A stretch of DNA of 64,000 nucleotides from assembly GCF_040024445.1 (NCBI RefSeq), contig NZ_CP157276.1:5411812-5475811 (forward strand), given 5' to 3'. The notes under the pieces were generated by a model. The model did no database searches, was not told where the DNA came from, and was given only the letters and a program-made list of their open reading frames with translations. The DNA is from Prescottella soli (GTDB lineage Bacteria; Actinomycetota; Actinomycetes; Mycobacteriales; Mycobacteriaceae). Positions 18,160 to 28,500 of the stretch are shown one piece after another (position 1 is the first letter of the stretch; each line of letters begins with the position of its first letter). The translations under genes and the position numbers were made by a program.

Positions 18160-19323
18160 GTGCTGCGGGTGGGTACCGAATGCGATGCGCTGGGCTGGCT
18201 GGACGACGTCGAGACCGAACGGCGGGCGGCCGGCCTGCGGCGTGAGCTGCGGCCCCGGGACGCCTCGGATCCGATGATCGACCTCGCCTCCAACGACTAC
18301 CTGGGCCTGGTGCGACACCCCGAGGTCGTCGCGGGCGCCGTCGACGCCGTCCGTCGCTGGGGCGGCGGATCCACCGGCTCGCGCCTGGTCACCGGGACGA
18401 CGTCGGACCACGAACTGCTCGAACGCGAACTCGCCGACTTCGTCGGCGCCGAATCCGGCCTGGTGTTCGCGAGCGGGTACGCCGCCAACCTCGGTGCCGT
18501 GACCGCGCTTTCGGGCAAGGGCTCGCTGATCGTCTCCGACGCCGGTGCGCACGCGTCGCTGGTGGACGCCTGCCGGCTGTCGCGGGCGCGGGTCGTCGTC
18601 GCCCCGCATTCGGACGTCGAGTTCCTGCGGCGCACTCTCGCCGAGCGCACCGAAGAACGAGCGCTGGTGCTCACCGACTCGGTGTTCAGTGCCGACGGCG
18701 ACCTGGCCCCGCTCGTCGAGATGCACCGTGCGTGCCGCGAGCACGGCGCCGTGCTCCTCGTCGACGAGGCGCACGGCATCGGGGTCCGCGGCCGCGGTGG
18801 TCGCGGGCTCGTCCAGGAGGTCGGCCTGGCCGGTGAGCCCGACGTCGTGGTGACCGCGACCCTGTCGAAGTCGCTGGCCAGCCAGGGCGGCGCGGTGCTC
18901 GCGTCGGCGAGGGTGCGCGCCCACCTCGTGGACGCCGCCCGCACCTTCATCTTCGACACCGGCCTCGCCCCGGCCGCGGTGGGCGCGGCGCGGGCGGCGC
19001 TGTCCGTGCTGATCCGGGAGCCGCAGCGGGCGGCCGCCGTGCTCGATCGGGCGCGCGAGCTGGCGCGTATCACCGGCGGAGGCGAGCCCGAGTCCGCGGT
19101 CGTGTCGGTGATCCTCGGCGACCCCGACGTCGCGTTCGCGGCGGCCACCGCGTGCCGTGAACGCGGCTTGCACGCGGGTTGCTTCCGACCGCCGTCGGTA
19201 CCGGAGGGCACGTCGCGGCTGCGGCTGACGGCCCGCGCCACGATCGACGCCGACGAGATGGCGCGCATTGAATCCGTTCTGGCCGAGGTGCTTTCGGATC
19301 GACGGGTGGAGGTTTCGGCATGA
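18160..19323 (+). CDS. bioF: 8-amino-7-oxononanoate synthase (KAPA synthase)
   Basis: 387 residues. An alpha-oxoamine synthase that joins pimeloyl-thioester and alanine, releasing CO2. Clear features are SNDYLGL near residue 45, [19 protein letters not shown], the PLP-stacking DEAHGIG with Asp202 and His205, and the Schiff-base Lys237 in [18 protein letters not shown] 18160 follows the inverted repeat directly; a GTG at 18169 is an alternative start. The end overlaps the ATG of bioD by four bases, so the two are coupled. Confidence 0.95.
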   Translation: MLRVGTECDALGWLDDVETERRAAGLRRELRPRDASDPMIDLASNDYLGLVRHPEVVAGAVDAVRRWGGGSTGSRLVTGTTSDHELLERELADFVGAESGLVFASGYAANLGAVTALSGKGSLIVSDAGAHASLVDACRLSRARVVVAPHSDVEFLRRTLAERTEERALVLTDSVFSADGDLAPLVEMHRACREHGAVLLVDEAHGIGVRGRGGRGLVQEVGLAGEPDVVVTATLSKSLASQGGAVLASARVRAHLVDAARTFIFDTGLAPAAVGAARAALSVLIREPQRAAAVLDRARELARITGGGEPESAVVSVILGDPDVAFAAATACRERGLHAGCFRPPSVPEGTSRLRLTARATIDADEMARIESVLAEVLSDRRVEVSA

Positions 19324-20009
19324 GCATTCTCGTCGTGTCCGGCACGTCCACCGACGTCGGCAAGACCGTCGTCACCGCGGCGCTCGCGGCGGCGCTGCGA
19401 GCCGCGGGCCGGTCGGTCGCGGTGTGCAAGCCCGCGCAGACCGGTGTCGCGCCCGACGAGCCGGGGGACCTGGCGGAGATCGCGCGCCTGAGCGGCGTGA
19501 CGGCGACCGTCGAACTGGCCCGTTATCCCGAGCCGCTCGCCCCCGACACCGCCGCGCGGCGCGCGGGGATGCCGATGTTGACCCGCGCCCAGGTGGTGGC
19601 GGCCGCGCGTGACCTCGACGCGCACCACGACGTGACGCTCGTCGAGGGCGCCGGCGGGCTGCTGGTCCGCCTCGGCGCCGACGGGTTCACGGTGCGCGAT
19701 GTCGCTGCCGATCTCGACGCCCCCGTCGTCGTGGTGGCGGCCGCCGGGCTGGGCACCCTCAATCACTGCGCGCTCACCGCGGAGTCGCTCGCCTCTGCCG
19801 GCGTGAAGTGCGGCGGGTTCGTCGTCGGCTCGTGGCCGGAGCATCCGGACCTCGCGGCCCGGTGCAACCTCGACGACCTGCCCGCGGTCACGGGTGCCGC
19901 CCTCGTCGGGCGGGTGCCCGCTGGGGTGGCCGGTCCGGAGGTGGCGGATTTTGCGGAGGCCGCCACGGGCTGGTTCGAGCCCGAATGGCTCGCCACAGTG
20001 ACCGGCTGA
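19320..20009 (+). CDS. bioD: Dethiobiotin synthetase
   Basis: 229 residues. An ATP-dependent carboxylase that closes the ureido ring of dethiobiotin. The P-loop [11 protein letters not shown] is at 8-18 with Lys15 and Thr16. The second ATP/DAPA site is [11 protein letters not shown], and KPAQTGV follows the first strand. It overlaps bioF by ATGA. bioB is not in this window, so the final sulfur-insertion step is encoded elsewhere. Confidence 0.95.
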   Translation: MSILVVSGTSTDVGKTVVTAALAAALRAAGRSVAVCKPAQTGVAPDEPGDLAEIARLSGVTATVELARYPEPLAPDTAARRAGMPMLTRAQVVAAARDLDAHHDVTLVEGAGGLLVRLGADGFTVRDVAADLDAPVVVVAAAGLGTLNHCALTAESLASAGVKCGGFVVGSWPEHPDLAARCNLDDLPAVTGAALVGRVPAGVAGPEVADFAEAATGWFEPEWLATVTG

Positions 20010-20055
20010 ATCCACCGCGATTCAGGGCTCTCGGTGCGGACGACCGGCCGCGAAC

Positions 20056-20547
20056 TCAGATGATGATGCGGCAGTAGAGGCGGTCGCCGCGGGCAACCGC
20101 CCCGGTGGCCAGTTCGGCCAGCGCGGTGAGGAACGGCGCGGAGGCCTCCGATGGTTCGGACGCCTCGTCGAACACCCAGGTGCGGGCCGCGGCGGCAACC
20201 GTTGCCACATCCGATCCCGCGAGCGCATCGCGCAATTCGTCGGCGACGGTCAGGATCAGGGAGTCGCCGTCCTCGCCGGCCGCGACCAGAGACCCCCGCC
20301 GTGGGCCGGCGGCGATGTCGTCATAGGTTCGACCGGTGAGCACCGCTTCGAGCCTGCCGAGGGCGACGGTCGGGTCGATCCCCTTCGCCTGCAGGACCGG
20401 GGTGCCGCTCGTGGTGGCCTGGATCCGTGGGCCGGAGACTTCCGCGTCAACGTCCGGGTCGAGGTCGAGCAGGCCGTCGAGGGCGGTGGTGGCGACCTCG
20501 TCCGAGGGGGCCGTGAAGTAGTCGGTGATGACAGACACGACCGGCAT
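20056..20547 (-). CDS. Hypothetical protein
   Basis: 163 residues, acidic, soluble. It opens MPVVSVITDYFTAPSDEVA, has several Asp-rich turns and ends with a beta-like RLYCRIII. No family was identified from motifs. It converges on bioD with 46 bases between stops; a short dyad CTGAATC/GATTCAG spans the end of bioD (20006-20025). Confidence 0.6.
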   Translation of the reverse strand: MPVVSVITDYFTAPSDEVATTALDGLLDLDPDVDAEVSGPRIQATTSGTPVLQAKGIDPTVALGRLEAVLTGRTYDDIAAGPRRGSLVAAGEDGDSLILTVADELRDALAGSDVATVAAAARTWVFDEASEPSEASAPFLTALAELATGAVARGDRLYCRIII

Positions 20548-20682
20548 CGTCGCACAATCGGCATCGTAGCCACGGACCCACTGGCCGGAGTGGGGGACCG
20601 GTTCCGCGTAGCCGATCCGCCCGCTCGCCGGGTTCCGATGCCGTCGCGGTAATCAGCGGCGACGAGGCGGCACGTGACGTAC

Positions 20683-20698
20683 TGTGAGTGCCATCACA
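20683..20698. promoter_or_regulatory. CRP-type binding site upstream of the sdh1 operon
   Basis: TGTGA (20683-20687), six bases, then TCACA (20694-20698): an exact match to the CRP consensus TGTGA-N6-TCACA. It lies 88 bases before the first gene of the succinate dehydrogenase 1 operon. Mycobacterial CRP homologues are known to act on the corresponding Rv0250c-Rv0247c region, so control by a cAMP-responsive regulator is likely here too. Confidence 0.7.
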
Positions 20699-20785
20699 TC
20701 GTGTAGGCAGATCGGGCGGCGGACCGACAGCCCTTGACCGCTCCGATCGGGCCGAGGAATCGACCAGTGCTTCTCGGAGGTATCG

Positions 20786-21070
20786 ATGACCACCACCGAA
20801 GTGATGGAGTTGCAGCGCACGATCGGGCATTTGCGCGAGTGCGTCGGATCGTTGCGGGACGTGTACGGCGACGCGTCGGCAGTGCGCCGCCTAGCCAATG
20901 ATGTCGACCGACTCGACATCGACGCGCACGACCTGAGCGATTCGCCGCCGCGTCCGACGGTGAGTGCCACCACCGAGCGAGTGCAGGTGCCCGACACCCC
21001 GTACGACCGTTCGCTGTGGCAGGACGCGGACGACGAGGGGCTCGGCGGCAACCCACACGAGACCCTGTGA
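20786..21070 (+). CDS. Small conserved protein heading the sdh1 operon (Rv0250c-like)
   Basis: 94 residues, hydrophilic, with an N-terminal helical segment (TTTEVMELQRTIGHLREC) and an acidic, Pro-rich end. ATG 20786 has GGAGG at good spacing. Its position directly before the membrane anchor matches Rv0250c in the mycobacterial sdh1 locus. The stop overlaps the next gene's GTG (GTGA). Its molecular role is not known; a part in assembly or regulation of Sdh1 is only inferred from linkage. Confidence 0.7.
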   Translation: MTTTEVMELQRTIGHLRECVGSLRDVYGDASAVRRLANDVDRLDIDAHDLSDSPPRPTVSATTERVQVPDTPYDRSLWQDADDEGLGGNPHETL

Positions 21071-21885
21071 GGACGCCGCGCGTGACCGAGATCGGCGCCC
21101 CGCCGCCGGCTCGGGCGGCGATCGCTGCGCGCACGCTGCGGACCGACCGGTGGTGGCTCGCGCCGCTGCTCACTACGGTCGGGCTGACGGTGTTCGTCGT
21201 GTACGCGACGGTCCGATCATTCGTGCGCACCGCGTACTGGGTGGACGACTACCACTACCTCACTCCCTTCTATTCGCCGTGCATCAGCGCGTCGTGCGTG
21301 CCGGGTGCCAGCCACTTCGGGACGTGGGTCGGCGAGCTACCGATGTGGATCCCGCTCGGTTTCCTCGTGCTGCCGTTCCTGCTCGGCTTCCGGCTCACCT
21401 GCTACTACTATCGCCGGGCCTACTACCGGTCGATCTGGTTGGCGCCGCCGGCGTGCGCCGTCGCCGAGCCGCACGCCCGGTACACCGGGGAGACGCGGCT
21501 GCCGCTGATCATCCAGAACTCGCACCGCTACTTCTTCTACGTCGCACTGGTGGTGTCGCTGGTCAACACGTACGACGCGGTTCGGGCGTACGAGGGACCG
21601 AACGGAAGCTTCGGCCTGGGCCTCGGCAGCCTGATCATCACCGGCAACGTGATCCTGCTCTGGGCGTACACGCTGTCGTGCCACTCGTGCCGGCACGTCA
21701 CCGGTGGTCGCCTCAAACACTTCTCCGGGCATCCGATCCGGTACCGGATGTGGACGTGGGTGAGCCGGCTCAACACCCGGCACATGCAGCTGGCGTGGAC
21801 CACGCTGGGGACGCTCATCGTCACTGACTTCTACATCATGCTGGTCGCGAGCGGCACGATCTCGGACCTGCGATTGATCAACTGA
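21067..21885 (+). CDS. Succinate dehydrogenase 1 membrane anchor (Rv0249c-like)
   Basis: 272 residues with about five hydrophobic segments, including LLTTVGLTVFVVYATVRSF, WIPLGFLVLPFLLGFRL, YFFYVALVVSLVNTY, LIITGNVILLWAYTLSC and LGTLIVTDFYIMLVAS. This single long anchor, rather than separate SdhC and SdhD, is typical of the Sdh1 complexes of mycobacteria and rhodococci. His residues in NSHRYFFY and SCHSCRHV may bind heme or quinone. GTG 21067 overlaps the preceding stop; GTG 21082 is a possible shorter start. Confidence 0.8.
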   Translation: MRTPRVTEIGAPPPARAAIAARTLRTDRWWLAPLLTTVGLTVFVVYATVRSFVRTAYWVDDYHYLTPFYSPCISASCVPGASHFGTWVGELPMWIPLGFLVLPFLLGFRLTCYYYRRAYYRSIWLAPPACAVAEPHARYTGETRLPLIIQNSHRYFFYVALVVSLVNTYDAVRAYEGPNGSFGLGLGSLIITGNVILLWAYTLSCHSCRHVTGGRLKHFSGHPIRYRMWTWVSRLNTRHMQLAWTTLGTLIVTDFYIMLVASGTISDLRLIN

Positions 21886-21927
21886 GTTCCCTTCCTGCTT
21901 CACCGACGCACAGACAGGGGAGTGTGC

Positions 21928-23859
21928 ATGGCCGAGGTCGAACGGCACAGCTACGACGTGGTGGTCATCGGCGCCGGCGGCGCCGGGCTGCGGGCGGTCA
22001 TCGAGGCGCGCGAGCGGGGTCTGTCGGTGGCCGTGGTCTGCAAGTCGCTGTTCGGCAAGGCGCACACCGTCATGGCCGAGGGGGGCTGTGCGGCCGCGAT
22101 GGGCAACGCGAACTCGAAGGACAACTGGCAGGTCCACTTCCGGGACACGATGCGTGGCGGCAAGTTCCTCAACAACTGGCGCATGGCCGAACTGCACGCG
22201 CGCGAGGCGCCCGACCGGGTCTGGGAACTCGAGACGTACGGCGCGCTGTTCGACCGCACCGAGGACGGCCGGATCAGCCAGCGCAACTTCGGCGGGCACA
22301 CCTACCCGCGGCTCGCGCACGTCGGCGACCGGACCGGGCTCGAGCTGATCCGCACGATGCAGCAGAAGATCGTGTCGTTGCAGCAGGAGGACTTCGCCGA
22401 GACCGGCGACTACGAGGCGCGCGTGAAGGTGTTCGCCGAGTGCACCATCACCGATCTCCTCAAGGACGGCGACCGGATCGCGGGCGCGTTCGGGTACTGG
22501 CGCGAGTCGGGCCGGTTCGTGCTGTTCGAGGCGCCCGCCATCGTGATGGCGACCGGTGGCATCGGCAAGTCGTTCAAGGTGACCTCCAACTCCTGGGAGT
22601 ACACCGGCGACGGGCACGCGCTCGCGCTGCGCGCCGGCGCGAACCTGATCAACATGGAGTTCGTCCAGTTCCATCCGACCGGCATGGTGTGGCCACCGAG
22701 CGTGAAGGGCATCCTCGTCACCGAGGGCGTCCGCGGGGACGGCGGTGTCCTCAAGAACTCCGACGGCGACCGGTTCATGTTCTCGTACATTCCTGCGGTC
22801 TTCAAAGGTCAGTACGCGGAGACGGAGGAGGAGGCCGACCGCTGGTACGACGACCCGGACAACAACCGGCGCACCCCGGACCTGTTGCCGCGCGACGAGG
22901 TGGCCCGGGCCATCAACTCCGAGGTCAAGGCTGGGCGCTCCACCCCGCACGGCGGGGTCTACCTGGACATCGCGTCCCGCATGCCGGCCGACGAGATCGT
23001 GCGGCGGCTGCCGTCGATGCATCACCAGTTCAAGGAACTCGCCGACGTCGACATCACGAAGGAGCAGATGGAGGTCGGCCCCACCTGTCACTACGTGATG
23101 GGCGGGATCGAGGTCGATCCGGACACCGGATCATCCACGGTGCCAGGTCTTTTCGCTGCGGGAGAATGCTCCGGCGGTATGCACGGGTCGAACCGGCTGG
23201 GCGGCAACTCGCTGTCCGACCTGCTCGTGTTCGGTCGCCGGGCCGGGTTGGGTGCGGCCGACTACGTGCAGTCGCTCGAGACGCGGCCGGCGGTCGCCGA
23301 CGCCGACGTCGCGGTGGCCGCCCGGGTGTCCGTCGCGCCGTTCGACCCCCCGGCGTCGGGCGCCGGCGAGAACCCGTACACGCTGCACACCGAGTTGCAG
23401 CAGACGATGAACGACCTCGTCGGCATCATCCGGAAGGAGGAGGAGGTCGAACGGGCGATCGCGAAGCTCGACGAGGTGAAGTCGAGGCTGCCCGGCGTGG
23501 CGGTCGAGGGGCATCGGCAGTTCAACCCAGGATGGCACCTAGCGCTCGACCTGCGGAACATGGTGCTGGTCAGCGAATGCGTCGCGCGGGCCGCGCTCAT
23601 GCGCACCGAGAGCCGCGGCGGCCACACCCGGGACGACTACCCGAACATGGACGCGCAGTGGCGCTCGACGCTGTTGGTGTGCAGCACGGTGCCCGGGGAT
23701 CCGGCGCTGGGTGACCCCGCCGCGGTGCCCGACGTCATCGTCACCCGCGAGCCGCAGCTGCCGATGCGTCCGGATCTGTTGGCGCTGTTCGACATCGACG
23801 AGCTGGGGAAGTACTACACGGATGCCGAGATCGCGGGGCACCCGGGAAGGACGACCTGA
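21928..23859 (+). CDS. sdhA: Succinate dehydrogenase/fumarate reductase flavoprotein subunit
   Basis: 643 residues. The FAD-binding GAGGAG is at 15-20, followed by KAHTVMAEGGCAAAMGN, the covalent-FAD His region. Catalytic-domain blocks include FVQFHPTGM, EGVRGDGG and HGSNRLGGNSLSDLLVFGR. It oxidises succinate to fumarate and passes electrons to the iron-sulfur subunit encoded next. ATG 21928 has AGGGGAG five bases upstream. Sequence type and operon order match Rv0248c of the mycobacterial Sdh1 complex. Confidence 0.95.
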   Translation: MAEVERHSYDVVVIGAGGAGLRAVIEARERGLSVAVVCKSLFGKAHTVMAEGGCAAAMGNANSKDNWQVHFRDTMRGGKFLNNWRMAELHAREAPDRVWELETYGALFDRTEDGRISQRNFGGHTYPRLAHVGDRTGLELIRTMQQKIVSLQQEDFAETGDYEARVKVFAECTITDLLKDGDRIAGAFGYWRESGRFVLFEAPAIVMATGGIGKSFKVTSNSWEYTGDGHALALRAGANLINMEFVQFHPTGMVWPPSVKGILVTEGVRGDGGVLKNSDGDRFMFSYIPAVFKGQYAETEEEADRWYDDPDNNRRTPDLLPRDEVARAINSEVKAGRSTPHGGVYLDIASRMPADEIVRRLPSMHHQFKELADVDITKEQMEVGPTCHYVMGGIEVDPDTGSSTVPGLFAAGECSGGMHGSNRLGGNSLSDLLVFGRRAGLGAADYVQSLETRPAVADADVAVAARVSVAPFDPPASGAGENPYTLHTELQQTMNDLVGIIRKEEEVERAIAKLDEVKSRLPGVAVEGHRQFNPGWHLALDLRNMVLVSECVARAALMRTESRGGHTRDDYPNMDAQWRSTLLVCSTVPGDPALGDPAAVPDVIVTREPQLPMRPDLLALFDIDELGKYYTDAEIAGHPGRTT

Positions 23860-23860
23860 G

Positions 23861-24616
23861 ATGGGCTACGACGCGAAGTTCAAGGTGTGGCGCGGCGACG
23901 CGTCCGGTGGCGACCTGCGGGACTACACGGTCGAGGTCAACGAGGGCGAGGTCGTGCTCGACATCATTCACCGCATCCAGGCCACGCAGTCGGCGGACCT
24001 GGCGGTGCGGTGGAACTGCAAGGCCGGCAAGTGCGGTTCCTGCTCGGCCGAGATCAACGGTCGCCCCCGATTGATGTGCATGACGCGCATGTCGACGTTC
24101 ACCGAGGACGAGACGGTCACGGTGACGCCCATGCGCACCTTCCCGGTCATCCGTGACCTCGTCACCGATGTGTCGTTCAACTACGTGAAGGCGCGCGAGA
24201 TCCCCTCCTTCACGCCGCCGCCCGGGCTGGCCCCGGGGGAGTACCGGATGAAGCAGGTGGATGTGGAGCGCTCGCAGGAGTTCCGCAAGTGCATCGAATG
24301 CTTCCTGTGCCAGAACACGTGCCATGTGGTTCGTGACCACGATGAGAACAAGGAGGCGTTCGCCGGGCCGCGCTACCTGATGCGGATTGCGGAGCTGGAG
24401 ATGCATCCATTGGACACTGCTGACCGCCGTGACTCCGCGCAGGACGAGTTCGGTCTCGGCCTGTGCAATATCACCAAGTGTTGCACCGACGTGTGCCCTG
24501 AGGACATCCACATCACCGACAACGCGCTGATCCCGATGAAGGAGCGAGTGGCGGACCGGCGATACGATCCGGTTGTGTGGTTGGGCAACAAACTCTTCCG
24601 GCGCGGTGGTCACTGA
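23861..24616 (+). CDS. sdhB: Succinate dehydrogenase/fumarate reductase iron-sulfur subunit
   Basis: 251 residues. The N-terminal ferredoxin domain binds 2Fe-2S through CKAGKCGSC and a later Cys in RLMCMTRM. The C-terminal domain carries CIECFLCQNTC and CNITKCCTDVCP, the usual ligands for 4Fe-4S and 3Fe-4S clusters. It connects the flavoprotein with the membrane anchor and quinone. ATG 23861 follows the sdhA stop after one base. Corresponds to Rv0247c. Confidence 0.95.
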   Translation: MGYDAKFKVWRGDASGGDLRDYTVEVNEGEVVLDIIHRIQATQSADLAVRWNCKAGKCGSCSAEINGRPRLMCMTRMSTFTEDETVTVTPMRTFPVIRDLVTDVSFNYVKAREIPSFTPPPGLAPGEYRMKQVDVERSQEFRKCIECFLCQNTCHVVRDHDENKEAFAGPRYLMRIAELEMHPLDTADRRDSAQDEFGLGLCNITKCCTDVCPEDIHITDNALIPMKERVADRRYDPVVWLGNKLFRRGGH

Positions 24617-24997
24617 CCTGACCGGACGGTGCCCCCGGTGAGTCTGCGCGCCAGTCGGATTGGTGTGTGAACGGCCACATCGAACATCGAACGCATCGGT
24701 TGGCGCTGCCTCGACGCCGGTGCTAATTTGAGATGCACGGTCGATCCGCTGTCCGTCGGGGGGCTGCGGGCGCCGGCGATGTTCAGGAGATGTATTGCTG
24801 TGCTGCGCTTCGGATCCCTCGCCGACATCGACGCGCTGCCGCGCGACCTCGCCAGATCGGGGCGTTGATAGCGAAAACCCTTCTGCTGCTTACGAAAGCG
24901 CCGACGTCGGTTCGGCGCGTGCAGTCTTGTCCGTGCCGCTCCATCTCGGTGACCCTGCACTTCCCGCGTCACCAGCCTTGCTTCAGAAAGCTCCACG
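24617..24997. other. Intergenic region, nothing recognised
   Basis: About 380 bases between sdhB and a small membrane protein. Short open frames here have no family likeness. No clear terminator, tRNA or riboswitch pattern was seen. Confidence 0.5.
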
Positions 24998-25327
24998 ATG
25001 TCCCTCGTAGCCGACCGCCCGACCTCGAATCCCGACCCCGCCGAAGGGAAGTCCCCGCCGTTCGCGAAGTTTGTCCGTTGGCTTCGCCGGTCGGGCAGTG
25101 ACACATCGATCGCTCTCGGTGCGTTGTCCGTCATCACCTTCTGGACGTTCGGTCTGGGGATCGTGCTCGGTGTCGGGGCGGTCGGTGTCGGTGTCGCCGC
25201 GTCCCGCTCGGGGGTCGTCGGGGACCGCGAGCCGAATTCGCTCGAGGCGCTGTTCGGAATTCTGAGCGGCGCGTTCGGCGTCGTGGCCGGTGTGATCTTC
25301 CTGGCCGTCGCCGGTCCGCATTGGTGA
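24998..25327 (+). CDS. Small membrane protein (DUF4190-like)
   Basis: 109 residues. A soluble basic N-terminus is followed by two hydrophobic segments, IALGALSVITFWTFGLGIVL and LSGAFGVVAGVIFLAVA, joined by GVGVAASRSG, the pattern of DUF4190-type two-helix proteins where Gly-rich repeats follow each helix. The function is unknown. Confidence 0.6.
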   Translation: MSLVADRPTSNPDPAEGKSPPFAKFVRWLRRSGSDTSIALGALSVITFWTFGLGIVLGVGAVGVGVAASRSGVVGDREPNSLEALFGILSGAFGVVAGVIFLAVAGPHW

Positions 25328-25425
25328 ATGACACACCGACCGGTCACGATTGATCGTGCATGCCTCGTGAGCTACACGAAATCGTCACTCGCTCGGGCGT
25401 CGAGGTCCGTCGTATCGTTGGGGCA

Positions 25426-25530
25426 ATGACGAACATCGACGCAATTCCCGCCTCGTCGAACGCCCTGGGTGTTCGGACCGCGGGAAATCGGCTTGCCCAG
25501 CCCCGAATGAGGCGATCGGCGTCGGGCTGA
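25426..25530 (+). CDS. Possible 34-residue leader peptide before NRPS1
   Basis: ATG 25426, preceded by TTGGGG, opens a 34-codon frame (TNIDAIPASSNALGVRTAGN and onward) ending at TGA 25528-25530, 49 bases before the NRPS start. It resembles no known protein. It could be a translated leader, a relic of an extended NRPS N-terminus, or chance. The surrounding gap 25328-25579 holds nothing else recognised. Confidence 0.2.
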   Translation: MTNIDAIPASSNALGVRTAGNRLAQPRMRRSASG

Positions 25531-25579
25531 CGCCCGAGCATCGGACCGCACGGTCCGTGCACAGCCGGAATCCACGCTC

Positions 25580-28500
25580 ATGGAGCTGCCATTTCGAGTC
25601 GAAGGGGCGCCCGGCGCGACGGACGCTGGCGAGAGCCTGCCCGAACTGAGCGGGCCCGACGCGGGGTACTCGGAGCCGATGCCACTCACCCCGGCGCAGA
25701 TGGGTCAGTGGCTCGCTCAGCAGCTCGATCCGGGCGTGCCGATGTCGGTGGCGCATTACGTCGACATCCGGGACGACGGCAACCGGCTCGATGTCGAAGT
25801 GCTCTCGCGGGTCGCATCTCGAGCGGCCCGCGAGTTCGGTTCGGGTCTGATTCGTCTGGTTATGGTGGATTCGCGGCCGCACCAGGTCGTCGACCCCAGG
25901 CTCGATACGGGCACCAGGCAGATCGACCTGCGCGCCGAGGTGGATCCCGAGGCGGCGGCGCACGAGTGGATGCGCAGCGATGTGACCGCCCCGTTGGATC
26001 TGCTGCGCGACCGCCTCTCGGTGTCCGTGATGCTCCGCATCGCCGACGACCGATACTTCTGGTACTCGCGCACCCATCACATCGTGCTCGACGGTGTCGG
26101 CGGCGCGTCGGCGCTCTACCGCATGGCCGACCTCTACAACGCCGAGATGGAGGGACGCGAGTCGCCGCCCAACCAGGCCCACGACCTGCCGTCCGTGCAC
26201 GCCGCGGAGGCCGCGTACGCCGACTCCACGCGCTGGGAGGCCGATCGCGCGTACTGGATCGAGCGCACCTCCGGAATGCCCGAGCGGTGCAGTCTGGCCG
26301 AACACTCGGCACCGGCCCGCGCGCTGAGCCGAGACGTCGGCGGCCGGATCGCACACGACACCGCGTCGGCGCTCGAGGCCGCTCAGGAACGCTACGGGGC
26401 GAGCATCGCCGCGCTGGTCGCCGCGACGATCGCCGCCTACACCGCCCGCCACACGGGCGCCGAGGACATCGTGCTGAGCCTGCCGGTCTCGTCGCGCACG
26501 ACGGCGGTGCTGCGGCACTCGGGCGGGACGCTGGCGAACGTCGTGCCGCTGCGGGTGACGGTCGGCATCGGAACGACCGTGTCGGAACTCGTGGCCGACG
26601 TGACGCGCGCCTTGTCCGGCGCGCTGCGGCACCAGCGGTACCGGCACGAGGACCTGCGCCGTGATCGCGGTGACCGCGGAACCGGCCGAGGGTTCGCGGG
26701 CCCGCTGCTGAACTTGATGATGTTCCCCGACGAGCTTCGGCTCGGCACGACGCGCACATCGCTCGAGGTGCTCTCCTCCGGACCCATCGAGGACCTGCTC
26801 GTCAACGTCTACCGCTACGGCCCCTCGGGGACGATCCGACTCGACTTCAAGGCCAATCCGCAGCTGTACGACGACGACACCCTGCACACGCACTACGACA
26901 GGTTCACGCGGCTGTTGGATGGTGTGCTCACCGCCGATCCGGACACGCCCGTCGGTGAACTGCCGATCGTCGACGACGCCGAACTGGCCGCGCAACTCGC
27001 GGCGTGGAACGTTCCCGCCACCCCGGTCGAGGAGGTGCTGCCGGAACTCGTCGCCCGCCGGGCCACCCTCGCTCCGGACCGGGTTGCGGTCGTCGCGGAC
27101 GGCCGCAGGCTGACGTACGCCGAGCTGGTGTCGCGCGCCAATCGCCTTGCCCGGCACCTGATTGCGGCGGGGGTGGGGCCGGAGGCGGCGGTCGGGGTGG
27201 TGTTCGACCGGTCCGAGGATCTGATCGTCGCGCTGCTGGCCGTCCTCACCGCCGGGGGCGGCTACGTCCCCATCGAAGCCGGCACCCCCGCGCCGCGGCG
27301 CGACTATGTCCTGGCCGACGCCGAGGTGTCCTGTCTGGTCACGACCCGGGACTTCGCGGCCGAACTGGACGGTCGCGGCGCCCCGGTCATCGTCGTCGAC
27401 GATCCCGCGACCGGCGCCGCGCTCGCATCGCTGCCGGCGGCACCGGTGCGGGGCGCAGAGCGCCTGCGCCCGCTGCGCCCCGAGCACCTCGCATACACCG
27501 TCTACACGTCCGGATCGACCGGCCGACCCAAGGGCGTGCAGGTGAGTCACCGCAGCGCGGCGGCGCTGCTGGTGAACGCGCACGCGGCGTTCGGGACAAC
27601 CGCCCGCGACGTCTGGACGATGTTCCATTCCTTCGCCTTCGACTTCTCGGTGTGGGAGATCTGGGGTGCGCTCACGTCCGGCGGAACTCTCGTCGTGGTC
27701 GACCGTCGGACGGCCCGCGCGCCCGACGCCTTCGCCGCGCTGCTGCGGGACGAACACGTGAGCATCCTCAACCAGACGCCGGCGGCCTTCCTGCAGCTCT
27801 CCGACGCCGAGCAGGCCGACGGGCGACCCCTGACCGAGCTTCGCCGGGTGTTCGTCGGCGGCGACGACTACGACCAGCGGCGGATGGTGCCGTGGCTCGA
27901 ACGGCACGCCACCGGCGGGTCGGCTCTGGTCAGTGTCTACGGCATCACCGAGACGACCGTCTTCCTCACCGGTCTCGCGATGGACGTCGCGTCGGCCGAG
28001 GCGCCGGGCAACCTCGTCGGTCGCGGGCTGCCCGGGGTGCGTCTGCGCCTGCTCGATCGCCGGCTGCGACCGGTCCCCGTGGGCGTGGTCGGCGAGATCT
28101 ACGCCGGCGGCCCCCAGGTCGCTCGTGGCTACGGCCGACGCGCCGGGCTCACGGCCGCCCGGTTCGTCGCCGATCCGTACGCGAGCGACGGCGCCCGGCT
28201 GTACCGGTCGGGCGACCTCGCCCGGTGGGACTCCGACGGTCGACTGGTGTTCCTCGGTCGCAGCGACTTCCAGGTCCAGGTGCGCGGATTCCGGGTGGAA
28301 CCCGGCGAGATCGAGTGGGCGCTCGCCCAGTGCCCGGGCGTCGCGCACGCGGTGGTGGTTCCGCATCGGGCGGAGGGCGAGCCGGTGCGGCTGGCCGCGT
28401 ACGTGGTGCCGGAACCCGCGGTGGTCCTCGACCCGCACTCGGTGCGAGAGCACGTCGGGGGAGTCCTCGCGCCGTACATGATGCCCGCCGCGGTGATGGT

